A stretch of DNA of 35,546 bases from CAIZGX01 sp044349305 (GTDB lineage: Bacteria; Bacteroidota; Bacteroidia; Flavobacteriales_D; Sanyastnellaceae): positions 1 to 35,546 of the forward strand of contig JBIKRF010000015.1 of assembly GCA_044349305.1 (NCBI GenBank). The letters run 5' to 3'. Shown here one piece after another: positions 25,933-33,353 of this stretch (positions are counted from its first letter, which is position 1; each line of letters starts with the position of its first letter). The translations under genes were made by a program, and so were the position numbers. The notes under the pieces are model-generated. The model was not told the DNA's origin and ran no database searches. It saw only the letters and a program-made list of their open reading frames with translations.

Positions 25933-25944
25933 ACAACATACTTT

Positions 25945-26427
25945 ATGAAAAAAAAATTAACAGCAGCGTTGCTTGCGGTATTCGGCTTCACAGGATTGCA
26001 TGCGCAACAAGTCGTTACAACTGCTGGTGGCAACGCAACCGGGAGTGGTGGCTCTGCAAGTTATTCGGTTGGACAAATTGTTTACAAAACCAATAGCGGT
26101 TCGGTTGGTTCGGTTTCACAAGGTGTGCAACAACCTTATGAAATTTCCATAGTTTCAGTATTTGAAGAAGATAGCGGAGTTAGTCTGTTGCTTTCTTCTT
26201 ACCCCAATCCAACAACCACCAGTCTGACTTTGAAAGTCGGAAACTACAATTTTGAAAATCTGAACTATCAACTTTTTGATGGTAATGGAAGAAAGCTTTT
26301 AGATAATAAAATCTACCAAGCAGAGACTTCTGTATCGATGGAAATATTTCCTGTTGGTATTTACTTTTTGAAGGTAAGCAATGGATCTAAAGAAATACAA
26401 ACTTTAAAGATTGTTAAAAACAACTAG
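25945..26427 (+). CDS. Small secreted protein with T9SS C-terminal sorting domain
   Basis: This is a 160-residue protein. The signal peptide MKKKLTAALLAVFGFTGLHAQ is followed by a short glycine/serine-rich head: VVTTAGGNATGSGGSASYSV, then GQIVYK and GVQQPYEI. This head is common in Bacteroidota surface proteins. The rest, from about residue 80, is a T9SS type A sorting domain: SSYPNPTTTSLTLKV, YQLFDGNGRKLL, then FPVGIYFLKVSNG and a final LKIVKNN. The protein is mostly sorting domain, so what it delivers to the surface is unclear. The pseudogene at 29333 has the same head and sorting domain. It is followed 3 bases later by the first of three tandem paralogs. Confidence 0.85.
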   Translation: MKKKLTAALLAVFGFTGLHAQQVVTTAGGNATGSGGSASYSVGQIVYKTNSGSVGSVSQGVQQPYEISIVSVFEEDSGVSLLLSSYPNPTTTSLTLKVGNYNFENLNYQLFDGNGRKLLDNKIYQAETSVSMEIFPVGIYFLKVSNGSKEIQTLKIVKNN

Positions 26428-26430
26428 CAC

Positions 26431-27159
26431 GTGAAGAAAATAACAACAATTATAGCGGCTAGTCTAATTGCAGCAGTATGTTTTTCTCAAGCTCCGCAAA
26501 GAATGACTTATCAAGCCGTTGTGCGCAACAGCACAGACGCTTTGGTGCAAAGTAGTCCTATTGGAATGAGAGTTTCAATATTACAAGGAGGTGTTACTGG
26601 AGCGGAAGTGTATGCTGAAACCCATGTGACACAAACCAATCAAAACGGATTATTGAACATTGAAATAGGTGGTGGAACCGTTGTTACAGGAACTTACGAA
26701 AACGGTATTTTCTGGGCTGGCGGACCTTACTTTTTAAAAACAGAAATTGATCCGCTTGGTGGTGCGAATTACACAATTACTGCAACTAGTGAATTGTTAA
26801 GTGTTCCGTATTCGAATTACGCCTCAGTAAGTGGGAATATTGTGAACAATGCGATGGATTTTGTTGGCGGATACAAGTCTGCAGTTTCTGCCGGTTCTAT
26901 AGCAGGATTGGCAACAATAGCATACATGGGGATCGATAAAGTAGCGCTTAATATTTTCATGTTGGAAATAGATAATAATTATATGGCCTATACATTTTTT
27001 GGAACAGTCATCGGTAATACAATAACTTTTTCTAATGATAATTTTGGAGGATACTACGGTACTGCTGTGAAAACAGGAAACAGTCTAGACTTGACTATTT
27101 ACGGGTACGATGATTTTGCTAATCCGGTTCCAAATAGTGCAATGTTAATTAAGCAATAG
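26431..27159 (+). CDS. Tandem secreted paralog A
   Basis: This is a 242-residue secreted protein with a GTG start. It has a signal peptide ending AAVCFSQ. Residues about 20-140 are a beta-rich domain widespread in Bacteroidota: APQRMTYQAVVRNS, then VSILQGG, TQTNQNGLLNIEIGGGT, YFLKTEIDPLGGANYTIT and SELLSVPYSNYA. The final ~95 residues look like a small beta-barrel with alternating strands and turns (FFGTVIGNTITFSNDNFGGY, GTAVKTGNSLDLTIY) and end AMLIKQ. There is no T9SS signal. The function is unknown. The N-terminal and middle parts are closest to paralog C, the C-terminal part to paralog B. The 25945 stop is 3 bases upstream, so it is probably in that operon. Confidence 0.85.
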   Translation: MKKITTIIAASLIAAVCFSQAPQRMTYQAVVRNSTDALVQSSPIGMRVSILQGGVTGAEVYAETHVTQTNQNGLLNIEIGGGTVVTGTYENGIFWAGGPYFLKTEIDPLGGANYTITATSELLSVPYSNYASVSGNIVNNAMDFVGGYKSAVSAGSIAGLATIAYMGIDKVALNIFMLEIDNNYMAYTFFGTVIGNTITFSNDNFGGYYGTAVKTGNSLDLTIYGYDDFANPVPNSAMLIKQ

Positions 27160-27255
27160 AATTTCGCTGCAAATCATTGAAAGACGACTAAATAAAACGA
27201 GTAATTACTTAGTGATCATTCAGAGGATAGAATTTAAAATAAAAACAACGAACTC

Positions 27256-27981
27256 ATGAAGAAAATAACAACTCTAATGGCCATCTGCCTGATTACAATA
27301 GCAGGCTTGTCTCAGGCCCCTCAACGAATGACTTATCAAGCCGTTGTACGAAACAGTTCAGACCTTTTAGTTCAAAACAGTCCCGTTGGTATGAGAGTTT
27401 CTTTGTTACAGGGCGGTGTTTCAGGAACCGCTGTATATGTTGAAACCCATTTGACTCAAACCAATCAAAACGGTTTGTTGAACATTGAAATTGGTGGTGG
27501 AACTGTGGTAACAGGAACATACGAAAATGGTATTTTCTGGGCTGGTGGACCGTACTTTTTGAAAACAGAAATTGATCCGCTTGGAGGCGCGAATTACACG
27601 ATTACCGCAACGAGTGAATTGTTAAGTGTTCCATATTCTAATTATTCCCAGGTTTCTGGTTCTTTGGTTGGATTTGCTTGGGATTTTGTTGGAGCTTATA
27701 AGCCAGAAGTTTGGGATGGTTCTGTGGTGGGCTATACAACAATTGCATACATGGGAGCAGACAAAGTAGCGCTCAATATATTCATGATGAATGTAGAAAA
27801 TAATATACCCGTAACGTATTACGGAACAGTTCTCGGTAATACGATTACGTTCCCAAATGATAATTTTGGTGCCTACTATGGTACAGCCGTGAAAACGGGA
27901 AACAGCTTAGACTTGACCATTTATGATTACGATGATTTCGGAAACCCAACACCAAACAACGTAGTGTTAATTAAGCAATAA
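27256..27981 (+). CDS. Tandem secreted paralog B
   Basis: This is a 241-residue paralog of the genes on both sides. It begins MKKITTLMAICLITIAGLSQ and then has the shared domain (APQRMTYQAVVRNSSDLLVQ and on to YSNYSQVSGS). Its C-terminal domain (IAYMGADKVALNIFMMNVEN, TYYGTVLGNTITFPNDNFGA, then GTAVKTGNSLDLTIYDYDD) matches paralog A closely but differs more from C. It ends VVLIKQ. A 96-base gap separates it from A, and only 2 bases separate it from C. The function is unknown; surface or periplasmic location is inferred from the signal peptide. Confidence 0.85.
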   Translation: MKKITTLMAICLITIAGLSQAPQRMTYQAVVRNSSDLLVQNSPVGMRVSLLQGGVSGTAVYVETHLTQTNQNGLLNIEIGGGTVVTGTYENGIFWAGGPYFLKTEIDPLGGANYTITATSELLSVPYSNYSQVSGSLVGFAWDFVGAYKPEVWDGSVVGYTTIAYMGADKVALNIFMMNVENNIPVTYYGTVLGNTITFPNDNFGAYYGTAVKTGNSLDLTIYDYDDFGNPTPNNVVLIKQ

Positions 27982-27983
27982 AA

Positions 27984-28709
27984 ATGAACTTGAATAAAAT
28001 AACAACCTTAGTAGCTGCCTGTCTAATTACAGCAGTATGTTTTTCTCAAGCTCCGCAGCGAATGACTTACCAAGCCGTTGTTCGCAACAGCTCAGACGCT
28101 TTGGTGCAAAGCAGCCCCGTTGGAATGAAAGTTTCGATATTACAGGGAAATGTTACCGGATCGGCGGTTTATGTCGAAACCCATGCGACGCAAACCAATC
28201 AAAACGGATTGCTGAACATTGAAATTGGCGGAGGAACTGTTGTTACAGGAATTTATGAAAACGGTATCTTCTGGGCTGGCGGTCCTTACTTTTTGAAAAC
28301 GGAAATTGATCCCCTTGGCGGTGCGAATTACACGATCACTGCAACAAGTGAATTATTGAGCGTTCCTTATTCGAATTACGCCTCAGTAAGCGGCAATATG
28401 GTAAACAACGCCATGGATTTTGTTGGAGCGTATGCACCTGAAAATTTAGGAGGGGGGGTGCCTATTGCGGCCTATATCATAGTGAACTATCTGGGTGCTG
28501 ATAAAGTTTCTGTTTGGATTGATTTTTTTATTGATCCAGATGATATACAAGTAACGCTTTTCGGAACCGTTTCAGGAAATACAATTACTTTTCCAACAGG
28601 TAACCTTGGAAGTTTGTATGGTTCAGGAACTAAAGTGGGTAACAATTTTAACTTCTCACTATTTATGAATAGCGGTCCTTTCGGCACTTTCAGTGCAATT
28701 AAACAATAA
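27984..28709 (+). CDS. Tandem secreted paralog C
   Basis: This is a 241-residue paralog starting MNLNKITTLVAACLITAVCFSQ. The shared domain (residues about 23-140) is nearly identical to that of A, including YSNYASVSGNMVNNAMDF. The C-terminal ~90 residues differ strongly from A and B (YLGADKVSVWIDFFIDPDDIQ, TITFPTGNLGSLYGSGTKVG), but keep the same strand spacing and the final IKQ. It follows B by 2 bases and is the last of the three. The function is unknown. Confidence 0.85.
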   Translation: MNLNKITTLVAACLITAVCFSQAPQRMTYQAVVRNSSDALVQSSPVGMKVSILQGNVTGSAVYVETHATQTNQNGLLNIEIGGGTVVTGIYENGIFWAGGPYFLKTEIDPLGGANYTITATSELLSVPYSNYASVSGNMVNNAMDFVGAYAPENLGGGVPIAAYIIVNYLGADKVSVWIDFFIDPDDIQVTLFGTVSGNTITFPTGNLGSLYGSGTKVGNNFNFSLFMNSGPFGTFSAIKQ

Positions 28710-28838
28710 GTATTGTAGTGATATATTGTTGGTTTTTCTATTTAAGAAAAATTTGTCGTTCTTATTCCATTCTGTTCTCTCAAACAAAATCATTGGAAAA
28801 GACGCAATACTTTTTCATTATTATATAAGAACAAGCGG

Positions 28839-28854
28839 GGTCATTGATTTGACC
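28839..28854. promoter_or_regulatory. Perfect dyad upstream of the copper-storage-type gene, possible operator
   Basis: GGTCA and TGACC form a perfect 5-base inverted repeat with a 6-base spacer, 41 bases before the ATG at 28896. A TACTTTTT (seven of eight to the -7 box) lies at 28808-28815. The size suits a dimeric regulator, but which one is unknown, and so short a dyad can occur by chance. Confidence 0.3.
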
Positions 28855-28895
28855 TTCGCATGGCAGGAAGTCTTCTGCAATAAAATCTTATTCAA

Positions 28896-29198
28896 ATGAA
28901 AAAAAACGAATGTGTTGCGGCTTGTCTTGCATGTGTTATCGCTTGTGAAGGCTGTATTAACGATTGCATTAAAGCGGGGAATCAGCATTGCATTTCCTTA
29001 TGTCGCGATTGCGCCGATATCTGTGTATTGTGTGCAATATTATCTGCCAGAGACTCACAATATGCTAAGGAACTTTGTGCATTGTGCGTAAAAGCATGTA
29101 AGGCCTGCGCTGAAGAATGCAGTAAGCATGCCTCTCATCATGAAAGTTGCAAGGCTTGCGCTGAAGCATGTCAGAAATGTGTTGAGGCTTGTTCTTAA
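28896..29198 (+). CDS. Four-helix-bundle copper-storage-type protein (Csp/DUF326-like), 21 cysteines
   Basis: This 100-residue protein has 21 cysteines, at 6, 10, 13, 17, 20, 24, 32, 36, 39, 43, 46, 61, 64, 68, 71, 75, 85, 88, 92, 95 and 99. Their mostly i, i+3/i+4 spacing would line the inside of four helices, as in Csp copper-storage proteins, which bind many Cu(I) ions. It has no signal peptide, so it is probably cytosolic like Csp3. HCISLCRDCADIC and SARDSQYAKELC fit the family. Copper storage is inferred from the family, not shown here. Neighbours on both sides are surface-protein genes, and no copper exporter or sensor is in the window. A terminator follows. Confidence 0.9.
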   Translation: MKKNECVAACLACVIACEGCINDCIKAGNQHCISLCRDCADICVLCAILSARDSQYAKELCALCVKACKACAEECSKHASHHESCKACAEACQKCVEACS

Positions 29199-29231
29199 TT
29201 AGACACAGTTTTTATTATGCTGTATAGAAGG

Positions 29232-29255
29232 AGAGAGTTAATTGCTCTCTTTTTT
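29232..29255 (+). terminator. Rho-independent terminator of the copper-storage-type gene
   Basis: AGAGAG pairs with CTCTCT across a seven-base loop and is followed by five Ts. It begins 34 bases after the stop codon. The stem is short but the T tract is good. Confidence 0.65.
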
Positions 29256-29332
29256 CATTTCGAAACCTAATGCTAAAGGAGTATTTACTTTCTAGCTTAT
29301 TATTACGAAGTTTACATCTAAATTGTTGATAG

Positions 29333-29763
29333 ACGCTCGCTAGAAAACTTGTTTTTCTTTTTTCTACTTTCTTTTTAGTTTGTAATATTTTAGCTCAGGA
29401 GGTAATTTCTTCTCAAGGTGAAATGTATACAAATGCCAATGGAAGTGTAAGTTTTACCGTTGGTGAGGTTATCATGAGCACAGGAACGAACGGATTGAAT
29501 GACCTTACTCAAGGCTTTCAGCAAACCAATTGGAACTTCATAAGCGTAGAAGATTTTGCTCTGGATTTTCAGGTTGCAATATTTCCGAATCCAACATCTG
29601 AAGTATTAAATATTAAACAAGTCGCTTCGAGAACGGCACTTACACGCTATACTATGCCCAAGGGAAATTCAGCATGCGTTATAGCATTTTAGCATTGATT
29701 GTATTCTTCGTTATTGGATTCGGATTGATGTTTTTAATTCCAAAGAATAAGGTAAAAGGTTAA
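29333..29763 (+). pseudogene. Chimeric pseudogene: T9SS protein head joined to the tail of an MFS transporter
   Basis: From 29333 the frame reads TLARKLVFLFSTFFLVCNIL then AQEVISSQ, a signal peptide with no ATG (the frame opens right after a TAG and begins ACG). It continues as NANGSVSFTVGEVI, GFQQTNW, and the start of a sorting domain (IFPNPTSEVLNIKQ). There the frame breaks. In the next frame RFENGTYTLYYAQGK is the end of a sorting domain, so its middle, roughly 35-40 codons, is missing. That frame then runs straight into FSMRYSILALIVFF and GFGLMFLIPKNK, the last 32 codons of a UMF1 MFS transporter (29668-29763). It is a relative of the protein at 25945 with a start loss, an internal deletion/frameshift and a foreign 3' end. 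Confidence 0.8.
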
Positions 29764-30043
29764 TTCGCAAATGAATTGTATTTATAAATAGATTTTATCC
29801 TTATCTTAGTTTTAAACAAGAAAGTATTTGCTTTAATGCTCTTCTATTTTAAGCTGGTGAGTTTAGAATATGCCAAATTAAACTTTTAACTTGTTTGAAA
29901 GTGAAAATGTTTGTGATAAATTATTGCAGATATCGTAGAATAGTAAGAAGGACATTCAGACGAAATGAGGGCTTTACACCCACTAGAAAAAAAAGAGTAT
30001 GCCGAAAATCTATAAGAGTAGGTAAATTATTTAAATAAAAAAA
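29764..30043 (+). other. AT-rich intergenic stretch with no recognisable feature
   Basis: Between the pseudogene and the gene at 30044 I see no gene, hairpin terminator, clear promoter box or repeat. It could be decayed sequence belonging to the pseudogene region. Confidence 0.5.
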
Positions 30044-30415
30044 ATGAGAAAAACCCTTTTAATCGCTGTAATGATGTTTGTTGTAGGAGCAGTTGACGCT
30101 CAAATTTCGGAGCTTAGAAAGACTACTTCAGGTGGTGAGCTTTATTATATTTATGATGATAATGGCAATAAAACAAATTACGAAGTGTCTCTTTCTTATG
30201 GTCAAGAATTGATGGGTCATAACTCGAGATATATTATTGTTCGCGAGAGTAGTATGTTTAAAATATTTGATTCAAAAGGTCAAAATACGGGTAAGTACGT
30301 TTCGCTTTCATATGGAGAAGAATATTTAAAAATATCTGAGAGCTCAATAATGATTAAAAGTAATGGGATGACCAAGCATTATGATTTTAATGGAGAATAC
30401 TTAAGAAGCAATTAG
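30044..30415 (+). CDS. Small secreted protein with an internal repeat, unknown function
   Basis: This is a 123-residue protein with a signal peptide ending VVGAVDAQ. The mature part contains two copies of a motif about 40 residues apart: YEVSLSYGQELMG and YVSLSYGEEYLKI, each preceded by a turn-like DxxGxxT/N segment (DDNGNKTN, DSKGQNTGK). It seems to be built of short beta hairpins. I do not recognise the family. It stands alone, with a terminator after it, and its base composition is AT-rich like the neighbouring intergenic stretch. Confidence 0.6.
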   Translation: MRKTLLIAVMMFVVGAVDAQISELRKTTSGGELYYIYDDNGNKTNYEVSLSYGQELMGHNSRYIIVRESSMFKIFDSKGQNTGKYVSLSYGEEYLKISESSIMIKSNGMTKHYDFNGEYLRSN

Positions 30416-30523
30416 TCAATGTTTTGATAAGAGCGTTTTTTGTTCTTTGTTAGGACATCTACAACGGTGAAATTCATACGCAAAGTTTGATGGTCAGAAG
30501 TAAGATTGAACTCTAAAATTTAT

Positions 30524-30551
30524 AAAGCCCTTCCTATGAGAAGGGCTTTTT
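30524..30551. terminator. Terminator between convergent genes
   Basis: AAAGCCCTTC pairs with GAAGGGCTTT (10-bp perfect stem, loop of six or seven bases) and is followed by Ts on the plus strand, with A's before it. It can serve both the plus-strand gene at 30044 and the minus-strand gene at 30579. Confidence 0.85.
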
Positions 30552-30578
30552 CATTGATGATTTTTTTATAATTGAAAA

Positions 30579-31466
30579 TCAAACAAATCGCAACACAAAC
30601 CCACAAGTAATTCCAACAGCCATTGCAATCTTTAGGATGAGACTGGCCTTGTGAAACCCTTCTTTTGAATTGGCTATGAATACAGCGAATAGCGCAATGG
30701 TCAGAGGCAAGCACATGCCCATTCCAATTAAGTAAAGCGTGCCCAAGGAATGTTGTTGCGTTGCTGCGATGAATAACGTTACTCCAGCCGTAATTAACGC
30801 TGCGAATAAAAACAGCAAGGCATATATGCGTGCTGTTTGAGTTCCCATTACAACAGGTAATGTTTTGTAATTCTCTGCTGCGTCGCCTTCGGCATCTTCA
30901 ATATCCTTCACAATTTCTCTGCTGAAATTCACCGAGAACGCGAACACGGAAAAGATCAACGTCCAAAAGCCAATGTGCAAATTCGAAAGATGCGGCCAAA
31001 CGCTCCACAAAGGAATCATTCCAATACACAGCGAAACAATCAGGTTTCCCGATAAAATGCGCTTCTTGAAAAATGGGGTGTATAATGCCAAGGCAATGGA
31101 TACAGCAATTGCTACCACAAACGGTAAATAAGAGTGCATGCTCTTTCCAACAAAAAATGAGATGAGAATGCCCAATAATGTAGTCACCAAGTGCGCAAGA
31201 ATAACCACTCTGCGTTTCACTTTCGTTTCAACATAAACAGCATCGGGTTTGTTAATTCGATCGACGCGAACATCGAAATAATCGTTAATGAAATTCCCTC
31301 CTGCGGTAAGCAAGACGATGGTGACAATCATTCCCAAGAATTGCATCCATTCCCCGAATTCTTCGGGCGCTATGGTGTGCGAAAAACCAAATCGAAATGC
31401 AAACATGGCGAATACAATCATGAGCAGATTGTTCGGACGAGACATTTTGAAAAGCGCTTGAGTCAT
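30579..31466 (-). CDS. UbiA-family prenyltransferase, geranylgeranylglycerol-phosphate geranylgeranyltransferase-like
   Basis: This is a 295-residue membrane protein with about eight to nine helices. The two aspartate-rich motifs of the family are intact: NDYFDVRVDRINKPD at about residues 59-73 and DIEDAEGD at about 188-195, which bind Mg-diphosphate. In annotation of Bacteroidota this sequence type is usually named after the archaeal lipid enzyme that adds the second geranylgeranyl chain, but the real substrate in these bacteria is not clear to me; a quinone or other prenyl acceptor is possible. It lies 9 bases after the MOSC gene, so they form one transcript. An alternative start is Met8. 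Confidence 0.85.
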   Translation of the reverse strand: MTQALFKMSRPNNLLMIVFAMFAFRFGFSHTIAPEEFGEWMQFLGMIVTIVLLTAGGNFINDYFDVRVDRINKPDAVYVETKVKRRVVILAHLVTTLLGILISFFVGKSMHSYLPFVVAIAVSIALALYTPFFKKRILSGNLIVSLCIGMIPLWSVWPHLSNLHIGFWTLIFSVFAFSVNFSREIVKDIEDAEGDAAENYKTLPVVMGTQTARIYALLFLFAALITAGVTLFIAATQQHSLGTLYLIGMGMCLPLTIALFAVFIANSKEGFHKASLILKIAMAVGITCGFVLRFV

Positions 31467-31475
31467 AACAGTATT

Positions 31476-32279
31476 TTAGATGTTGAAGGTAGTGAAAACT
31501 TTCACTTCGGAATGAAGTTCAATTGAGCCGGTTTGAACCGGATAATACAAGTCGCCAAGGATAACCTTATTCTTTACAGTGCGCAATTTCGCTAGCTCTC
31601 GCATAACATCGGTGCGATAAATACCTGTGTCTGGATTGACATTAATCATTCGGCATCGCCCGCAGGCTTTAGCTTTGCGGAGCAAGATGTTTCCAATTTG
31701 TATGACTTGCCATTCGTCTTCTTCGAATGAACGTTCGGTTTGAAAAAGTAAATTCGGACGGAAATATCTGGCGTCAATGGGTTCTTCCAATTGCGCATTC
31801 AGTGCGTCGAGCGAGGCGCTGCCTAAAACTAAAATTGGAAAACTGTCTGCGAAAGAACTGGATGTTGACTCTCCGGTTAGTGGAGCGTTTTCCATTCGTT
31901 CAGGCTGAAGAGGCATACGAATAAGACGCACCTCTTCTTTCAAAAAATCAGAAAAAAAAGCATTGAGGTTTTGGCTTTCTTCAAATCCGAAAACTTCTGA
32001 ATCCCAGACCTTCGATTCAATTTTTTCTTGTTGGAAATCATTTGCTCCAAGTGCAAGATGTTCAGATTGATTGTTGAAGGAAAACGCAAATCCATTTTCG
32101 GAAAGACTTGTTTCAATGAGCGAAAGGTCAGGGCGTTCTCTTCGTGTGATGAAGTTACTGTTGGAATCGACCAACATCCAATTGCGATCGTATTTCAATC
32201 CGTGCTGAAGCACCTCTGAAGAGGTTAGCTCAATGCCGTTCAACGATTTTACTGGATAAATTGAAATTGACTTCAACAT
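31476..32279 (-). CDS. MOSC domain-containing protein (YcbX/mARC-like)
   Basis: This is a 267-residue protein starting MLKSISIYPVKSLNGIELTS, the N-terminal beta-barrel signature of the family. The C-terminal MOSC domain shows DARYFRPNLLFQ and KACGRCRMINVNPDTGIYRT, which includes the conserved cysteine (in KACGRC) that binds molybdenum cofactor in relatives. YcbX/mARC proteins reduce N-hydroxylated compounds using Moco; this activity is inferred. An ATG further upstream at 32432 would run through the hemE region and is rejected. The UbiA gene follows by 9 bases. moaC and mobA lie about 9 kb away. Confidence 0.9.
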   Translation of the reverse strand: MLKSISIYPVKSLNGIELTSSEVLQHGLKYDRNWMLVDSNSNFITRRERPDLSLIETSLSENGFAFSFNNQSEHLALGANDFQQEKIESKVWDSEVFGFEESQNLNAFFSDFLKEEVRLIRMPLQPERMENAPLTGESTSSSFADSFPILVLGSASLDALNAQLEEPIDARYFRPNLLFQTERSFEEDEWQVIQIGNILLRKAKACGRCRMINVNPDTGIYRTDVMRELAKLRTVKNKVILGDLYYPVQTGSIELHSEVKVFTTFNI

Positions 32280-32306
32280 AAAAACGAAGGTAGCGCATGT
32301 CTGATG

Positions 32307-32314
32307 TATTTTTG
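32307..32314 (+). promoter_or_regulatory. -7 promoter element for hemE
   Basis: The sequence is TATTTTTG, a full match to TAnnTTTG, ending 6 bases before the ATG at 32321. The message would be leaderless or nearly so. On the other strand TACCTTCG (32285-32292, seven of eight) could be the -7 box for the MOSC gene, so the two divergent promoters overlap. Confidence 0.45.
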
Positions 32315-32320
32315 CAACAC

Positions 32321-33352
32321 ATGAATTTGCAGAACAATTTATTGCTTCGTGCCGCGAAGGGCGAGCAAGTGGAACGCACTCCCGTTTGGGTAATGCGTCA
32401 GGCCGGAAGAGTCCTACCCGAATACCGCGCAACTCGCGCCAGAGCGGGTTCTTTCATTACATTGGTTCGCACACCCGAGTTGGCGTGCGAGGTTACCCTT
32501 CAGCCCGTTGATATTTTGGGTGTAGACGCCGCGATTATTTTCTCTGATATTTTGGTTATTCCAGAGGCCATGGGATTGCCTTACGAAATGGATGAAGGAA
32601 AAGGACCGCGTTTTCCGAATACCATTAAAACGAAAGAGGATTTGGCTAGACTTTCAACCACAGAGATTGAAGGCAAACTGAATTATGTGGCTGAAGCGTT
32701 GATACTAACCAAGCAAGAATTGAATGGACGAGTGCCGTTGATTGGATTTGCCGGTGCGCCATTCACGTTGTTTTGTTACATGATTGAAGGGCAGGGGAGC
32801 AAGGAGTTCGCAAAGGCAAGAAGAATGATGCGTGAAAATCCTGAACTCGCTCATGCTTTGCTTTCAGCCATTTCAGATGCGACCATCGCCTATTTGAAAA
32901 TGCAAATAGCTTCGGGAGCTGATTTGATTCAACTATTCGATTCATGGGCGGGCGTGTTGGGTCCAGATTCATATCGCGAGTTTTCCCTTCCGTATATAAA
33001 TAGAATTTTAGCTGCTATACCTGAAGTTCCTCGAACCGTTTTCGCAAAGGGAGCGTGGTATGCGATAGAAGATTTCGCGAACTCTCCGTGCGAGACAATC
33101 GGACTCGATTGGACCATTCAACCCGAATTGGCACGGAAATGGGCAGGAGCGAAAACATTGCAAGGAAATTTAGACCCCTCGGTGCTTTATGGAGACTTCG
33201 CGAGCATTAAAAAAGCAACAAGAGAAATGCTTCAAAAGTTTGGAACTCAAAAACATATTGCTAACTTAGGCCACGGAGTTTATCCCGATATTTCTCCAGA
33301 TAACCTGAAATGCTTTATTGATACGATAAAAGAATACCCTAACGAAAAGTAA
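32321..33352 (+). CDS. hemE: Uroporphyrinogen decarboxylase
   Basis: This enzyme decarboxylates uroporphyrinogen III to coproporphyrinogen III in haem synthesis. It is 343 residues, as expected (usually about 340-355). Landmarks are RTPVWVMRQAGRVLPEYRATR (given in parts: RTPVWVMRQAGRVLPEY), AAIIFSDILVIPEAMG, GFAGAPFTLFCYMIEGQGS, LFDSWAGVLGP and NLGHGVYPDISPDNL near the C-terminus. The ATG at 32297 would add eight residues, but the promoter box at 32307-32314 lies inside that extension. The OmpA-family gene begins 1 base after its stop. Confidence 0.95.
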   Translation: MNLQNNLLLRAAKGEQVERTPVWVMRQAGRVLPEYRATRARAGSFITLVRTPELACEVTLQPVDILGVDAAIIFSDILVIPEAMGLPYEMDEGKGPRFPNTIKTKEDLARLSTTEIEGKLNYVAEALILTKQELNGRVPLIGFAGAPFTLFCYMIEGQGSKEFAKARRMMRENPELAHALLSAISDATIAYLKMQIASGADLIQLFDSWAGVLGPDSYREFSLPYINRILAAIPEVPRTVFAKGAWYAIEDFANSPCETIGLDWTIQPELARKWAGAKTLQGNLDPSVLYGDFASIKKATREMLQKFGTQKHIANLGHGVYPDISPDNLKCFIDTIKEYPNEK

Positions 33353-33353
33353 A

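Noticed and set aside
29423..29692. A short intact protein of 89 residues
   Set aside because: It joins part of a T9SS protein to out-of-frame sequence; the real structure is a broken gene with a lost start, deletion and frameshift.
25945..30415. CRISPR array or transposon in the accessory region
   Set aside because: The repeats are coding paralogs, not short spaced repeats, and no transposase, integrase or terminal inverted repeat was seen.
32280..32432. N-terminal extension of the MOSC protein from an ATG at 32432
   Set aside because: The added residues do not resemble the family, and the extension would overlap hemE; the family start MLKSISIYPVKS at 32279 fits exactly.
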